64,000 bases of DNA from assembly GCA_963750915.1 (NCBI GenBank), contig CAVVSF010000009.1, forward strand, positions 186,001 to 250,000, written 5' to 3'. This document shows, piece by piece, positions 53,293 through 64,000 of this stretch. The position numbers and the translations under genes are program-made. Position 1 is the stretch's first letter; each line of letters begins with the position of its first letter. The stretch is from DATBJJ01 sp963750915. GTDB lineage: Bacteria > Acidobacteriota > Vicinamibacteria > Vicinamibacterales > 2-12-FULL-66-21. Under the pieces are notes generated by a model. It made no database searches. It was given only the letters and a program-made list of their open reading frames with translations, and was not told where the DNA came from.

Positions 53293-53820
53293 GGCCGAAA
53301 GTCAGGGTAGGTGGCGTCGCGTTCCGAAATGGTGGGATCGGCAATCGGCCACTCGACACCGAATATCGGATCGTTCCAGCGGACACCGCGCGCCAGCTCG
53401 GGGACGTAGAACTCCGTCATCAGGTACAACACTTCGGAATCGTCGATCAGCGTCTGGAAACCGTGCGCACAACCGGGAGGAATATAGAGCGCCCGCCGGT
53501 TCTCCGCCGTGAGCTCGACGCCAATCCACCGGAGAAAGGTAGCCGATGCGGGCCGTAGGTCGACGACCACGTCCGTGGATGGCGCCGCGCGTGCATCGCA
53601 CGACTTTCCCTTCGGGCCTGGGCGGCGCCTGGTAGTGCAGACCCCGCAGGGTGCCACGCCGCGTGTTGAACGAGACGCTGGACTGGACGAACCGGGTTGG
53701 CAACCCGGCGGCAGCGAACTCCTCCTCGCAGAACGTCCGCGCGAAGAGGCCCCGACTATCGACGTGTCCCTCGACGTCGACGATTACAGTGTCCGGAAGC
53801 TCGGAGGGCGTGAAGCGCAT
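53289..53820 (-). CDS. rfbC: dTDP-4-dehydrorhamnose 3,5-epimerase-like protein, frameshifted once
   Basis: This cupin-fold epimerase of about 176 residues is complete when a one-base shift near 53571-53578 is bridged. N-terminal half: VDVEGHVDSRGLFARTF, FVQSSVSFNTRRGTLRGLHYQ (with the catalytic histidine in LHYQ) and EGKVVRCTRGAI. C-terminal half: VELTAENRRALYIPPGCAHG (second histidine) and DDSEVLYLMTEFY, then GVRWNDPIFGVEWP. In this operon the substrate is more likely a CDP-4-keto-6-deoxyhexose than dTDP-linked. The start ATG 53820 forms a TGATG overlap with the stop of the methyltransferase gene, and its stop overlaps the ATG of the next gene. Confidence 0.82.
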
Positions 53821-55070
53821 CAGAACACGGTGAGCTCGGGGATCGGGACGACGAAGCGGCCGCCCCATTCGCGGACGGCGGACATCTGCTGGGTGATTTC
53901 GTCGCGCAGGTTCCACGGCAGGATGAACACGTAATCGGGCCTGGACGGCGAGCAGCGCTTCCGGTGCACGGACCGGGATGCGTGTGCCAGGCAGGTAAAG
54001 GCCCTGCTTGTGCGGGCTGCGGTCGACCGTGAAGGGCATCAGCTCCGGGCCGATGCCGCAGTAATTCAGTAGCGTGTTGCCCTTCGCCGGCGCACCGTAG
54101 CCGACGACCGTCTGACCGCGGCGCGCCGCCTCGACGAAGAACGCGAGCACGTCGCACTTCGTCTGCACGACTTGCGGCGCAAAGCGACGATAGGCGGCGA
54201 GTCCGTCGAGGCCGGCCGCGCGTTCGCGCGCCAGCACCTCCGCCACGGCTTCCGTCGGCGAACCGGCCACGTCGGCGTGCCGGACGTAGACGCGCAACGA
54301 TCCGCCATGAGTCCACAGCTCCTCGACGTCGACGATGCGCATCTGCACGCGGGCGAAGAGGGCGTCGAGGACCAGCAGCGAGAAATACGAGAAGTGCTCG
54401 TGGTAGATCGTGTCGAACTGGTTCTCGGCGACCAGCCGAAGCAGGTGAGGCACCTCGATCGTGACGACCCCCTCTGGCTTCAGGAGGATCTGCAGGCCCT
54501 GGACGAAGTCGAGCAGCCGCGGTACGTGCGCGAGCACGTTGTTGCCCGCGATGAGGTCGGCCTCGACACCGCGCGCGCGGAGCCGCTGCGCTGTTTCGGT
54601 GCCGAAGAAGGCCACCTCCGTGGGAATCCCCTTGTCGATGGCCGTCTGCGCGACGTTGGCGGCCGGCTCGATGCCCAGGACCGGCACGCCGTGGGGCTGG
54701 AAGTACTGCAGGAGGTAGCCGTCGTTGCTCGCGACCTCGACGACTTGTGACTGAGCGCCAAGCCGCGAAGCGTTCGACCATGCGATCGGCGTACGCCCGG
54801 CAGTGGGCGAGCCAGAGATCCGAGAACGACGAGAAATAGAGATAGTCGCTGAAAATGTGCTCCGGGCTCTCGAACTCGTCGAGCTGCACGAGCAGGCAGC
54901 CGTCGCACACGAAGACGTGCAGCGGATAGAAGCTTTCCTTTTGCGACAACCGGGCGGAGCGTCACGTAGGCGTTGGCCAGAGGGGACAGCCCGAGATCGA
55001 CGAACGTCTCCGACAGGGGCTGGCCGCACAAACGACACGCGCTTGGGGTCACGGGGTCTCGATCCTTCAC
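53820..55070 (-). CDS. NDP-sugar C-methyltransferase, frameshifted three times
   Basis: This protein of about 416 residues belongs to the three-part C-methyltransferase family (zinc-binding head, SAM domain, C-terminal C-methyltransferase domain). The head has CRLCGQPL and CDGCLLVQL. The SAM domain has VVEVASNDGYLLQYF, GIEPAANVAQTA, ADLIAGNNVLAHVP and GVVTIEVPHLLRLV, with YHEHFSYFS as the family hallmark. The tail has VGYGAPAKGNTLLNYCGI and PDYVFILPWNLRDEI. Relatives add a methyl branch at C3 of a 4-keto-deoxy sugar nucleotide. The frame changes near 54945-54957, 54755-54765 and 53938-53948. GTG 55068-55070 overlaps the rfbG stop. The many conserved blocks argue for indel errors rather than decay. 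Confidence 0.8.
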
Positions 55071-56149
55071 AGTCGCTGTTCCATGGCTTCGAAGCGCTCG
55101 ATCTGGTCGAGGGTCAGGGCCGCCGCGTCCTCACCGGCGCCGAAGCGCCGGTACCAGTCGACGGTCCAGCGCAGGCCCTCTTCGAGGGACAGGCGTGGTG
55201 TCCAGCCGAGACGGGCGCGGGCCTTCGAGGCATCGACCTGCAAGAGTCCCGCTTCGTGCGGATGCGTGCCGGAATCGCGCTCCCAGCCGCGCGCCGTCGC
55301 CCCAGAACCGGCTGAGTCGATCGACGACCCATGCGACCGGCCGCGCCTCGTCGGCCGACGGACCGAAGTTCCAGGCTTCGCCGAACCCCCCGGGATCGCT
55401 CGACAGGCGCTCGGCGAGCGTGAGGTAGCCCGAGAGCGGCTCGAGCACGTGCTGCCAGGGTCGCACGGCGGCTGGTCGCCGAATCACAACGGGCTCGCCC
55501 GACGCAAACGCCCGCATGCAGTCGGGCACGAGTCGATCCTCAGCCCAATCGCCGCCGCCGATGACGTTGCCGGCGCGCGCCGATCCCAGGCCAACGGTCG
55601 CGGCGCCGTCCGCAAGAAAGAACGAGCGCCGCCAGGCCGCCGTCACCAGCTCCGCGCAGCCCTTGCTGCTGCTGTACGGATCGTGACCGCCCATGGCCTC
55701 GTCTTCGCGATAGGGCCACCACCATTCACGGTTCTCGTAGCACTTGTCGCTCGTGACCACCACGACCGCGCGCAGCCCGGAGGCGCGTCGGGCCGCATCG
55801 AGGACGTGCGCCGTCCCCATGACGTTGGCCGCGTAGGTGCGCGACCGGATCGGCGTACGAGCGCCGCACCAGCGCCTGTGCTGCCAGATGGAACACGACC
55901 TCGGCACGGGACTGCGCCATCACGGCATCCACCGCAGCAGGGTCGCGCACGTCACCGAGGTGCGAATCGATCCGCCCGTCGATGGCCGCCAGCGTGAAGA
56001 GGTTGGGCGAGGTCGTGGGCGGAAGCGCAAAGCCCGTGACGCGGGCCCCCAGCCGGCGCGAGCCAGAGACTGAGCCAGGCGCCCTTGAAGCCCGTATGCC
56101 CGGTGACGAGGACGCGGCGGTCGCGCCAGAATTCGCGGGCGGCCGTCAC
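55067..56149 (-). CDS. rfbG: CDP-glucose 4,6-dehydratase, frameshifted three times
   Basis: This extended SDR enzyme has about 360 codons. The N-terminus reads FWRDRRVLVTGHTGFKGAWL with the RfbG-type HTGFKG loop, followed by EVVFHLAAQALVRRSY. VVVTSDKCYENREWWWPYRE, DPYSSSKGCAELVTAAW (YxxxK), ARAGNVIGGGDWAEDR and PWQHVLEPLSGYL are all hallmarks of CDP-glucose dehydratases. The C-terminus reads WTVDWYRRFGAG. The frame changes near 56045, 55838-55848 and 55280-55296. It converts CDP-glucose into CDP-4-keto-6-deoxyglucose. GTG 56147-56149 overlaps the stop of rfbF (GTGA), and its own stop overlaps the start of the methyltransferase gene. Confidence 0.83.
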
Positions 56150-56914
56150 CACGTCTTCCACGGCGCGCGTCCGGTCCGCCAGAGCTCTTCGAGGTGGCGC
56201 TTGTCGCGCAGCGTGTCCATCGGCTGCCAGAACCCTTCGTGACGATAGGCGGCGAGCTGACCCTCGCGCGCGAGGCGCTCGAGCGGCTCCTGCTCCCACA
56301 CGGTGTCGTCGCCGGCGATGTAGTCGAGGACGGCGGGGGAGAGGACGAAGAAGCCGCCGTTGATCCAGCCGCCGTCGCCAACGGGCTTCTCCTGAAACGC
56401 CATCCACTTTGGTCTCGTCGAGCTCGAGCGCGCCGAAGCGTCCCGGCGGGCGGACGGCGGTCAGCGTCGCGAGCAGGCCGCTGGCCGTGTGGAAGTCGAG
56501 CAGCTGCCGGATGTTCACGTCCGAGACGCCGTCGCCATAGGTCATGCAGAACGTCTCACGACCGACGTATTCCGCCACCCGGCGCAGCCGCCCTCCGGTC
56601 ATCGTCTCCGTACCGGTGTCGACGAGCGTGACCCGCCAGGGCTCGGCGCGGCGGTGATGGACCTCCATCGTGTTCTGGCCGATATCGAACGTGACGTCGG
56701 TCTCGTGGAGGTAGTAGTTCGCAAAGTACTCCTTGACCATGTAGCCCTTGTAGCCGAGGCACACCACGAACTCGTTCACGCCGTGAGCCGAGTAGATTTT
56801 CATGATGTGCCAGATGATCGGTTTGCCGCCGACCTCGATCATCGGCTTGGGGCGGGTCTCGGTTTCCTCGGTGAGGCGCGTGCCGAGTCCCCCGGCGAGA
56901 ATGACAGTTTTCAT
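56146..56914 (-). CDS. rfbF: Glucose-1-phosphate cytidylyltransferase, frameshifted once
   Basis: This enzyme of about 256 residues makes CDP-glucose from CTP and glucose 1-phosphate. ILAGGLGTRLTEETETRPKP is the nucleotide-binding loop of this subfamily (note EET). MIEVGGKPIIWHIMKIYSAHG, CLGYKGYMVKEYF, and FCMTYGDGVSDVNI (metal-binding Asp) follow. After a one-base shift near 56400-56412 the chain continues with FQEKPVGDGGWINGGFFVL and EGFWQPMDTLRDKRHLEELW, both diagnostic. It opens the operon; ATG 56914 is divergent from the giant glycosyltransferase gene, and the region between, about 150 bp, should hold the promoters. Confidence 0.87.
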
Positions 56915-57067
56915 GGTCGCGGCAGAGTCAGTCGGCGGCCGAGAGGACTGGGAAAGATAACCCGTCGCCGGCAGTTGCCGCCACCTTCGCTCCTCGGATA
57001 CTTGCTTGCGATATCATGCCACAGCGCCAGCACCCCGCTGGTCGTTCCGCTCACCAAGCGGCCACTG

Positions 57068-60000
57068 GTGCCGCGAGGGAATCGTGCTCGGATTGCGACG
57101 TTGACCGAAGCCTTCGACCGCAGGCTGACTTACCAGCCGGATATCTATCAACGCTACGGGCTGCTCGCCGGGTTGACCCAGGCGCTGCTCGATGACGGCG
57201 GCGGTACCCTCACCGCGCTCGATGTGGGTTGCGGACCCGTCCGCCTCACCGAAACGTTCATCTCCAGCAGGTTTACCGTCGTTCGCGCCGACGTTAACCA
57301 ATTCGGCGACCCCGAGATTGTCCAGGTCAGCCCGGGCGAGCCTTTGCCGTTCGCTACGGGCTCGTTCGATTTGACCCTGGGGCTCGAGGTCATCGAGCAC
57401 CTGCCTCCGTCGGCGCGTCCTGCGCTCATCCGCGAGCTTCAGCGGGTTGCACGGCGCGGGACCATCGTGTCCTGTCCTGTGGCTACGCCGGAGACGATCG
57501 CGGCCGAGCGTAACTTCGCTAGCTGGGCGAGAGCCGTTTCGGGTCGCGAGATTGAATTCCTCGAGGAACACGAGCAGTACGGCCTGCCGGATGCGTTGGA
57601 AGTGATCTCATGGTTTGCGAGCCCGCCCGACTTGCTGATCGTAGAGAATGCGCCGCTCGGCGACTGGCAGCTCTTCAACCTGCTCGACTACATGTGTGCT
57701 GCCGATCTCGGAGACGGCGAGGCCAAGCAGCAGCTCAACGCGACGATGAACGCTCGCTCGGGGTTCGCGCGGGCGGGCGCTCTGCACTATCGGCGGTTCT
57801 TCGTCGCGTTCGCGTCGCGAACTGCCGTCGCGGCTGCTGCTCGCTTTGCCGATCAGACGCGCGATGCCGGTCCCACAGACTCCGCCCAGCACATCCAGCG
57901 TCACGCCGAAGGCATGCTCTCGCTCCGCGACGGCCTCAGAAAACGGTTCGCCGCCGAGCTGGCGATAAAAGAGGCACGCAGCCGTCAGCTCGAGGAACAC
58001 AACGCGGGTCTGTCCGACGGCGTCAGGGATTTGCGCAACAGCGTCGCGCTGAAAGAGGAGCACATCAGGGCGCTCGACGCACACATTCGAACGCTCGAGA
58101 GAGAGATGGAGGGCCCGTCCACCAAGGACGCCCGCCTGGTTGAGTTGCAGGCCGAGGTAGACGTCCTGCGCGACACTCTGGACTCGCTTCGCGAGACACT
58201 CGACAGCCGGGAGCGCCACGCCGACGACCTCAGGGTGCGCGTCGCGGCCGCCGAACACCAACTCCGCGAGACACTCGACAGCCGGCAGCGCGCCGCCGAC
58301 GATCTCAGGGCGCGGGTGGCTGCCGAACGGCAGCTCCGCGAGACGCTTACCAGCCGGGAACGCGCCATCGGGGATCTCAGCGCGCGCGTGGCGGCGGCCG
58401 AACACGAGCGCTATGGCGTGGTGTCCTCGCGGTCGTGGAAGCTTACAAAGCCGTTCCGCGCGGTCGGCAGTGAGGTGCGTCGAGTCGTCCGCGCGATCCG
58501 CCGGTCCGTAGCGCGCTCGAAAAGTGCACCGGCCCCGTCCACGGAAGGATCGCAGACTAGCGCGTATCGCACCATCGTCGCCAGCGGCCTGTTCGATGCG
58601 GACTGGTATCGTGCGCGCTACCCGGAGGTCGGTGCTGCGGGGGTAGACCCGCTCGTCCACTATCTGGAGCACGGGGCCGTGGAAGGGCGGGATCCGCATC
58701 CGCTCTTCGACGCGCGGTACTACGCATCGTCAGTCGAGTTAGCCCCTGGGACAACCCCGCTCCTGCATTTCGTAACGACAGGCGTCGGCGAAGGACGTGA
58801 CCCCCATCCTCTCTTCCAGACGAAGGCGTACCTCGAGCAGCACGCCGACGTCGCGCTGGCCGGGGTCAACCCGCTCACGCACTACTATGTCAAGGGAGGG
58901 TTCGAGGGGCGCAACCCGCATCCGCTCTTCGACTCGGCGTTCTATCTGGCGCAGAACCCCGACGTTGCCGCCGCAAAGATCAATCCGCTCGCGCACTATC
59001 TGTCTTGTGGGGCACTCGAAGGACGAGACCCGCATCCCCTCTTCCAGACCAGGGCCTACCTCGACCAGTACGGGGACGTCGCGCTGGCCGGAGTCAACCC
59101 GCTCACGCATTACTGTGTGATCGGAGGGTTCGAAGGCCGCAACCCGCATCGGCTCTTCGACTCGGCGTTCTATCTGGCGCAGAACCCCGACGTTGCTGCG
59201 GCGAAGATCAATCCGCTCGCCCACTACCTGTTCAGCGGCGCAACTGAAGGACGCGACCCCCACCCCGACTTCGACAGCTCGTTCTATCTGACGTCCAACT
59301 CCGATGTGGTCGCCGCGAACATGAACCCTCTCGTTCATTTCGTGCTCGTGGGCCAACAGGAAGGACGATTGGCCCACGCTCCGACGACGGAGAGCCCGGT
59401 CGCCAGAGGCTACGTGCCACCTCAGGGGCTTCTGCCGTGGTTCAATCCCCTGAACGTTGCCGTCTCGCCGCCGCTCTCGAACGAGCCGCGCTTGAACGTC
59501 CTCGTGCCGGCCCTGGGCATGCGCAGCCTCTCGGGAGGCCCCAACACCGCGCTTGTCCTGGCGGGACGACTCGCGGCTGCTGGTATTCGCGTGCGGCTGG
59601 TCGCGACCGAGTACCCGCTGGACTCGGATTCCGCGGCGTTCTGGGGGCATGTTCGCCACCTGCTGGGCGGCGACGTGCCGCCAGGCCTGGAACTCGTCGA
59701 TGCGCACCGTCGCCACCAGCCGTGGGCCATCGGGGAGCGTGACATCTTCCTGGCGACAGCGTGGTGGACAGCTCAGCAAGCCAAGTATGCCGCCCGGCAC
59801 ACCGCGCATCAGCGCTTCATCTATTTGATTCAGGACTACGAGCCCCTGTTCCATGCCGCATCGACGCCACAGGCGCTCGCCGAGGAGACTTACACCCTCG
59901 ATCACATCCCCGTGATCAACTCGCCCTGGCTGTATGACTTCCTCGTGGCTCGCCGCGTCGGCCGGTTCGCCGACGAGCAGTTCGCCAGGAATGCGCTCGT

Positions 60001-63000
60001 ATTCCAGCCCGCGGTGGATCGGACGGTCTTCCACCCGCGAGCGCGAGAGGGCGTCAACGGACGTCGTCGGATTCTGTTCTATGCGAGGCCGACGGGCGCG
60101 TTGCGCAACTTGTTCGAGCTTGGCGTGGCGGCGCTCCAGAAGGCCGTGGAGGACGGAGTCCTGAGCGCTGACGAGTGGGAGTTCGTCGGGATGGGCGAGC
60201 AGTTCGCGCCTGTAGCGCTCGGCGGCGGCGCCGTGCTCGTTCCTGCGCCGTGGCTCGACCTCGCAGGCTACGCCAGGCAAATGCGGGAGAGCGACATCCT
60301 GCTGTCGCTCATGCTGTCTCCTCACCCGAGCTATCCGCCGCTCGAGATGGCCGCGAGTGGTGGCCTGGTCGTGACGACGTGCTATGAGGGCAAGAGCGCC
60401 AGGCAGCTGGCCAACCTCAGCGCGAACATCGTTGCCACCGAGCCGACGCTCGAGGCGATCGCCGAGGGCCTGGCTACGGTTCGTTCGCTGGTGCCGAATT
60501 GGGCAGCACGCATAAGCGCTTCTCGTGTCAACCTTCCGCAAACCTGGAACGATAGCCTCGACGATGTCGTCCCGGCCCTGGTCGCTCGTCTGCTGGAACT
60601 ACAGGGAAGCCCGCGGCTGTCGACAGCCCCATTGCTGAGCGATGAGCGAGCCCTCGCGAGTTTCCACCCGATGTTTCGAGCCTGGCCGAGGCACCGCTAC
60701 GACATTTATCGCCGCCAGGCGCTCGCCCGGCGCCGTGATGAGTACCCCGCGCTCGAGTCCCCGGGTCTCCTGAGCTTCCTGACGCCGGCCTGGAACACCG
60801 ATCCGCAGCAGCTCGAGGAGCTGGCAGAGAGCGTGTTCGACCAGGATCTCCCGCACAACTACGAATGGATCGTCCTCGACAATGGCTCCGATCGAATCGA
60901 GACGAGGGACGTGTTGGAGCGACTGGCGCAGCGCCCCTCGGTGCGCTTCTATCGCTCCGAGGAGAACCTCGGGATCATCGCCGGAACGAGGTTCTGCCTC
61001 GAGCGGGCAACCGGTCGCTATGCCGCCACGCTCGATCACGACGATCTGCTGGCGCCGGACTGCGTCCGCGTGCTCACGCACGCCCTTGTGGGAGCCGGGT
61101 ACCCGGCGCTGGCCTACACCGACGAAGACAAGGTCGACGGACGGAATTTCCGCGATCCCTATTTCAAGCCGGACTGGGATCCGGTGCTGTTCGCCGCTTC
61201 GTGCTACATCGCGCATCTGATCGTATTCGACCGCCAGCAGGCACTGGCACTCGGCGCATACACAGACCAGGCGGCGGAGGGAAGCCATGACTGGGACACG
61301 TTCATGCGCTTCACGCTCGCGCAGTTCGTGCCGGTACATATTCCCGAAATACTGTACACGTGGCGGATGCACGCGGATTCGACAGCCGGCAACATTGAGT
61401 CGAAGCCGTATGTGGCGTCGTCGCACCAGCGCGTGCTGGAAAAGTTCGTCGCCGCAGCGGCACGACCTGACTTGTATCGAATCGAGGCGAGCCCCCTGTT
61501 CGACGGTACGCCCGACTGGTGGATTCGGCGCCGGCGGATCGATCCCCGGCCGATCACGACGGTCCTCATTCGCGAGGGCGGCGATGGCGCGGCGGCTGCG
61601 TCGCTCGATCCAGCGATCTCGCACGATGTCGCGATCCTGTCACCAGGCGCCGGCTTCGCCGCGCTGGAACCGATCGTCGACCGGTGCGCCGAAGCGCGTC
61701 GGCTGGTTCACGTCTTGTGGGCAGGGACCGAGATCGAGGGCAAGGAATGGCCGTGGGAAGCCATGGCCCAGTTCGAGCTGTACCCCGATACCGCCGTCGT
61801 TGGCGGCCGTGTTCACCGTGAAGGACGGATCCTGAGCGCCGCGAGCTATTTCGGCTTCGGTCGCGGCTGCGAGAGCCCGGATCGTGGCCGTTCCGTGAGC
61901 GACAGCGGCTACTTCGTCCAGATGTGCAAGCCACACTCGGCAAGTGCCGTACCCGTGCAGCACTGCGTCATCGACCCCTCCTTCTTCAAGGAATTCCTCG
62001 CACGCTACGGCCACGCCGACGTCCCGATGCGGCAGCTTGGCGCCTGGCTGGGCGCGTTCGCTCGCGCACGAGGGCGGAGGGTGATTTTCACACCGTTCCT
62101 GAGCGCCTCGAGCAGGGAAGACGTCGAAGGGCAAGTCGAGGCCGTCGAGTGGGCTGCCTTCCGTGCCGTCCACCGGGCTGTCATTCCCGAGACGAGATGT
62201 CTGTCATCTCGACTTGGGCTGGATCCCTCGACTGCCTATGAGCCGGTGCGCCAGGAGACCAGGCGGGCCCAGCTGGGCGCGCACGACCTTACCGACGGCG
62301 CGCAAGTGCTCGCAGCCGATCGGGTCGTCCGTCGTGCTCTGTACCCGGCCGTCCCCGCCCTGACTCGCTTCGCGCTGCTGACCAGCGTCTACGAGCGAAC
62401 GCCGCCGGGGCTCCTCGAGCTGACGAGCGAAAGCCTGCTGCGGCAGCGCCGTCCGTTCGACGAGTGGATTCTGCTGGTGAACGGTCCGATCCCTGACGAG
62501 GTCGAGCGGATCGTCACGCCACTGGCCAGCGATCCGAGAATCCGGGTCAGTCGTGTTCCGGTCAACGTGGGGATCGTCGGTGCGATGCGCCGATGCCTCG
62601 AATCGAGCTCGGCGGAGTACGTGATCCCCGTCGACGCCGACGACCTCCTCGAGGAGGACGCCCTGGAAGTTCTGGAGGCGGCGCTCGCTCGCACTTCCGC
62701 CGATTTTGTCTATTCCGACGAAGACATCCTCCAGGATGATGCCGCGCTGGCGCGGTATAGCCGGCCCGGCTTCGATCCGGTGTTGAACCTCGAGACTTCG
62801 TACGTCTGGCACTTGTGCGCGTTTCGCCGCGAGCGTGCGCTCGAGCTCGGGGTGTATTCCGATCGAGGCGCCGAGTTCTGCCACGATTGGGATACCGTCC
62901 ATCGATTCGCGGCCGACCGCGCCTCGATCCTCCACATCCCCCACATCCTCTACCGCTGGCGCACGCACGCGGCGTCCCAGAGCCATTCGGGCGTTCAGAA

Positions 63001-63788
63001 CGAGGGCTCGGTGGCCTCGACGCGTCATGTGCTGCAGCAAGTTGTCTCACGGCAGGCACGACCCGACCTGTACGAGCTGCAACCGTTCCCGTTGTTTCGC
63101 GGCGCCGAAGAGTGGTACATCGCGCGTCGCCACGATGATCCACCGGCGATCGATGTGCTTGTCCTTAGCGATGGGGCCGCGGATGCCGCGGAGCGCGTCG
63201 TCGAGAACGTAGCTTTTCCATTCCGTGGCATCGTCCGGATTCCCATGGCGGGCGGCTGGCCGGCAGCGTTCCGCGCCATGGCCGCCGCGCTCGATGGCAG
63301 TTCATCCCTGGTTGCCGTGCTTTCGGATCGTGTCTCCGTGAGCGGGGACGCCTGGGTGTGGGAAGCCATCCGGCTGTTCGAGCTCCACGACGACGTGGCC
63401 GTGGTCAGCGGCCGGGTTCACGACGAAGAGGATGTCGTGATCGACGCAGGTCGCCGCTTCGGTTCGTGGTGTGAAAGTTACAGGGACTTTGTCGGGCTCA
63501 AGCGCGCCGATCCCGGTCCGTTCGCGCTCGCGCTCAAGCCGCACTCGATCGATGTGCCAAGTGAGGCACTCATGCTGGTCGACGCGCGGTTTCTTCCTCA
63601 ACGCGCTGGCGCTGGCACAGGGCGGAGGTCCTGCGCGGCTCGCTGGACTGTTGGCCGCCGCGGCGGCGAGGGAACGTCGACGTATCGCTTATTCGCCTGT
63701 GCTTGAAGCTGGGCTGCGGTTTCGACCAGGACGTCACTCGGTGGCCCAACCCTCATCAGCCGGTGTCGGGATCGTGACCGTCGCTTGA
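57068..63788 (+). CDS. Giant multi-domain glycan assembly protein (methyltransferase, coiled coil, repeats, WsaF-like GT, two GT2 domains)
   Basis: The protein has more than 2200 residues. Order: class I methyltransferase (LDVGCGPVRLTETF, FDLTLGLEVIEHLP); coiled coil (about 58000-58420); a WKLTKPFRAV motif; seven 38-residue repeats (about 58583-59374); and a WsaF-like GT-B domain (VLVPALGMRSLSGGPNTALVL, FIYLIQDYEP, HPSYPPLEMAASGGLVVTT). Two GT2 units follow: one with LSFLTPAWNTDP, ATLDHDDLLAPD and YTDEDKVDG, the other with IPVDADDLLEED and YSDEDILQDD. A one-base shift near 63588-63596 moves the end to 63788. The start is uncertain: GTG 57068 or TTG 57101 in frame, or ATG 57016 if another indel is present. 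It probably builds or caps an O-antigen-like polymer. From 63789 to the window end I see no supported gene. Confidence 0.82.
58583..59374 (+). repeat. Seven tandem 38-residue repeats encoded in DNA, with a 228-bp duplication
   Basis: Each unit follows the pattern HPLFD-x2-FYL-x4-DVA-x3-x-NPL-x-HY-x5-G-x2-EGR-(D/N)-P. Units three and four (from 58810) and units five and six (from 59038) are near-identical in DNA at a spacing of 228 bp, so a two-unit block was duplicated recently. This repeat type is known in WsaF-like rhamnosyltransferases and other large surface-glycan enzymes. Confidence 0.85.
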
Positions 63789-64000
63789 CGCTTCCGTCTC
63801 GAGCGTCGAGCCCTGCTTTCCTCCGCTCTACCGCGGCTGTCTGGGCGGGAGCGGCTGAGCCCACACCCAACAAGGCACCGAATCGGCCGGTGATGCGTCC
63901 GCCGAAGTGCTCTACCACGGAGCACCCTCCGGCGGCAGAGAATCTACTGGGTGCAACCGGGAGAACGTCAGCCGACGATGGTTCTGGTTGAGCGCCGTTC

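Noticed and set aside
56489..57067. Upstream extension of the giant protein
   Set aside because: It lies opposite rfbF and has no domain character; the methyltransferase begins after about 57100.
63785..63991. Small plus-strand gene at the right edge
   Set aside because: No start signal, no recognisable domain, and composition typical of random GC-rich frames near an area with indels.

Overview
The window is 64 kb of high-GC bacterial chromosome with dense genes on both strands. Gene content suggests an environmental Gram-negative. It carries TonB-type and twin-arginine exported proteins, di-haem c-type cytochromes, a PadR/RDD pair, secreted proteins with Ig-like and BACON-like modules, and very large surface-glycan glycosyltransferases. 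Acidobacteriota (class Vicinamibacteria) is my best guess from gene style and intergenic repeats. No rRNA or marker phylogeny is available here to prove it. I found no tRNA, rRNA, CRISPR array, integrase or transposase.

Left part (1-15.4 kb): a radical SAM enzyme cut by the window edge sits beside an asparagine-synthetase-like ATP-pyrophosphatase. Next come a Tat-exported Gfo/Idh/MocA dehydrogenase, a metallo-beta-lactamase-fold hydrolase, a PadR regulator with an RDD membrane protein, a tandem palindromic repeat array (5.9-6.2 kb), an exported glycerophosphodiesterase, a split LigD (ligase then polymerase), an SGNH esterase, a cluster of hairpins, a zinc-ribbon TonB protein, a penicillin-binding-like serine hydrolase, a small exported protein and a 3-hydroxyisobutyrate-dehydrogenase-like enzyme.

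Middle part (15.6-30.8 kb): a cytochrome / flavin oxidoreductase / cytochrome cluster is followed by housekeeping genes: PBP1A, holB, ricT, pdxA, a GT-C-like membrane protein and smpB. A sugar aminotransferase and an rfbD-like reductase then open the glycan region.

Right part (30.8-64 kb): this is a cell-surface polysaccharide and secretion region. It has GT2 transferases, two exported proteins sharing an unnamed module, a HEAT-repeat lipoprotein-like protein, two GT-C membrane proteins, a GT2-GtrA-methyltransferase fusion, a membrane spermidine-synthase-like protein and gmd. An eight-gene operon (56914 down to 47359) starts with rfbF and rfbG and continues with a sugar C-methyltransferase, an epimerase, a reductase and three glycan assembly genes. 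Its start and stop codons overlap almost throughout, and it probably makes and transfers a CDP-linked branched 6-deoxy sugar. A giant protein of more than 2200 residues (methyltransferase, coiled coil, 38-residue repeats, WsaF-like transferase, two GT2 domains) is transcribed away from it.

At least ten conserved genes are broken by single-base frameshifts, and the intact remainder of each is well conserved. I read most of these as assembly or sequencing indels rather than real gene decay, and I annotate the whole gene in each case.
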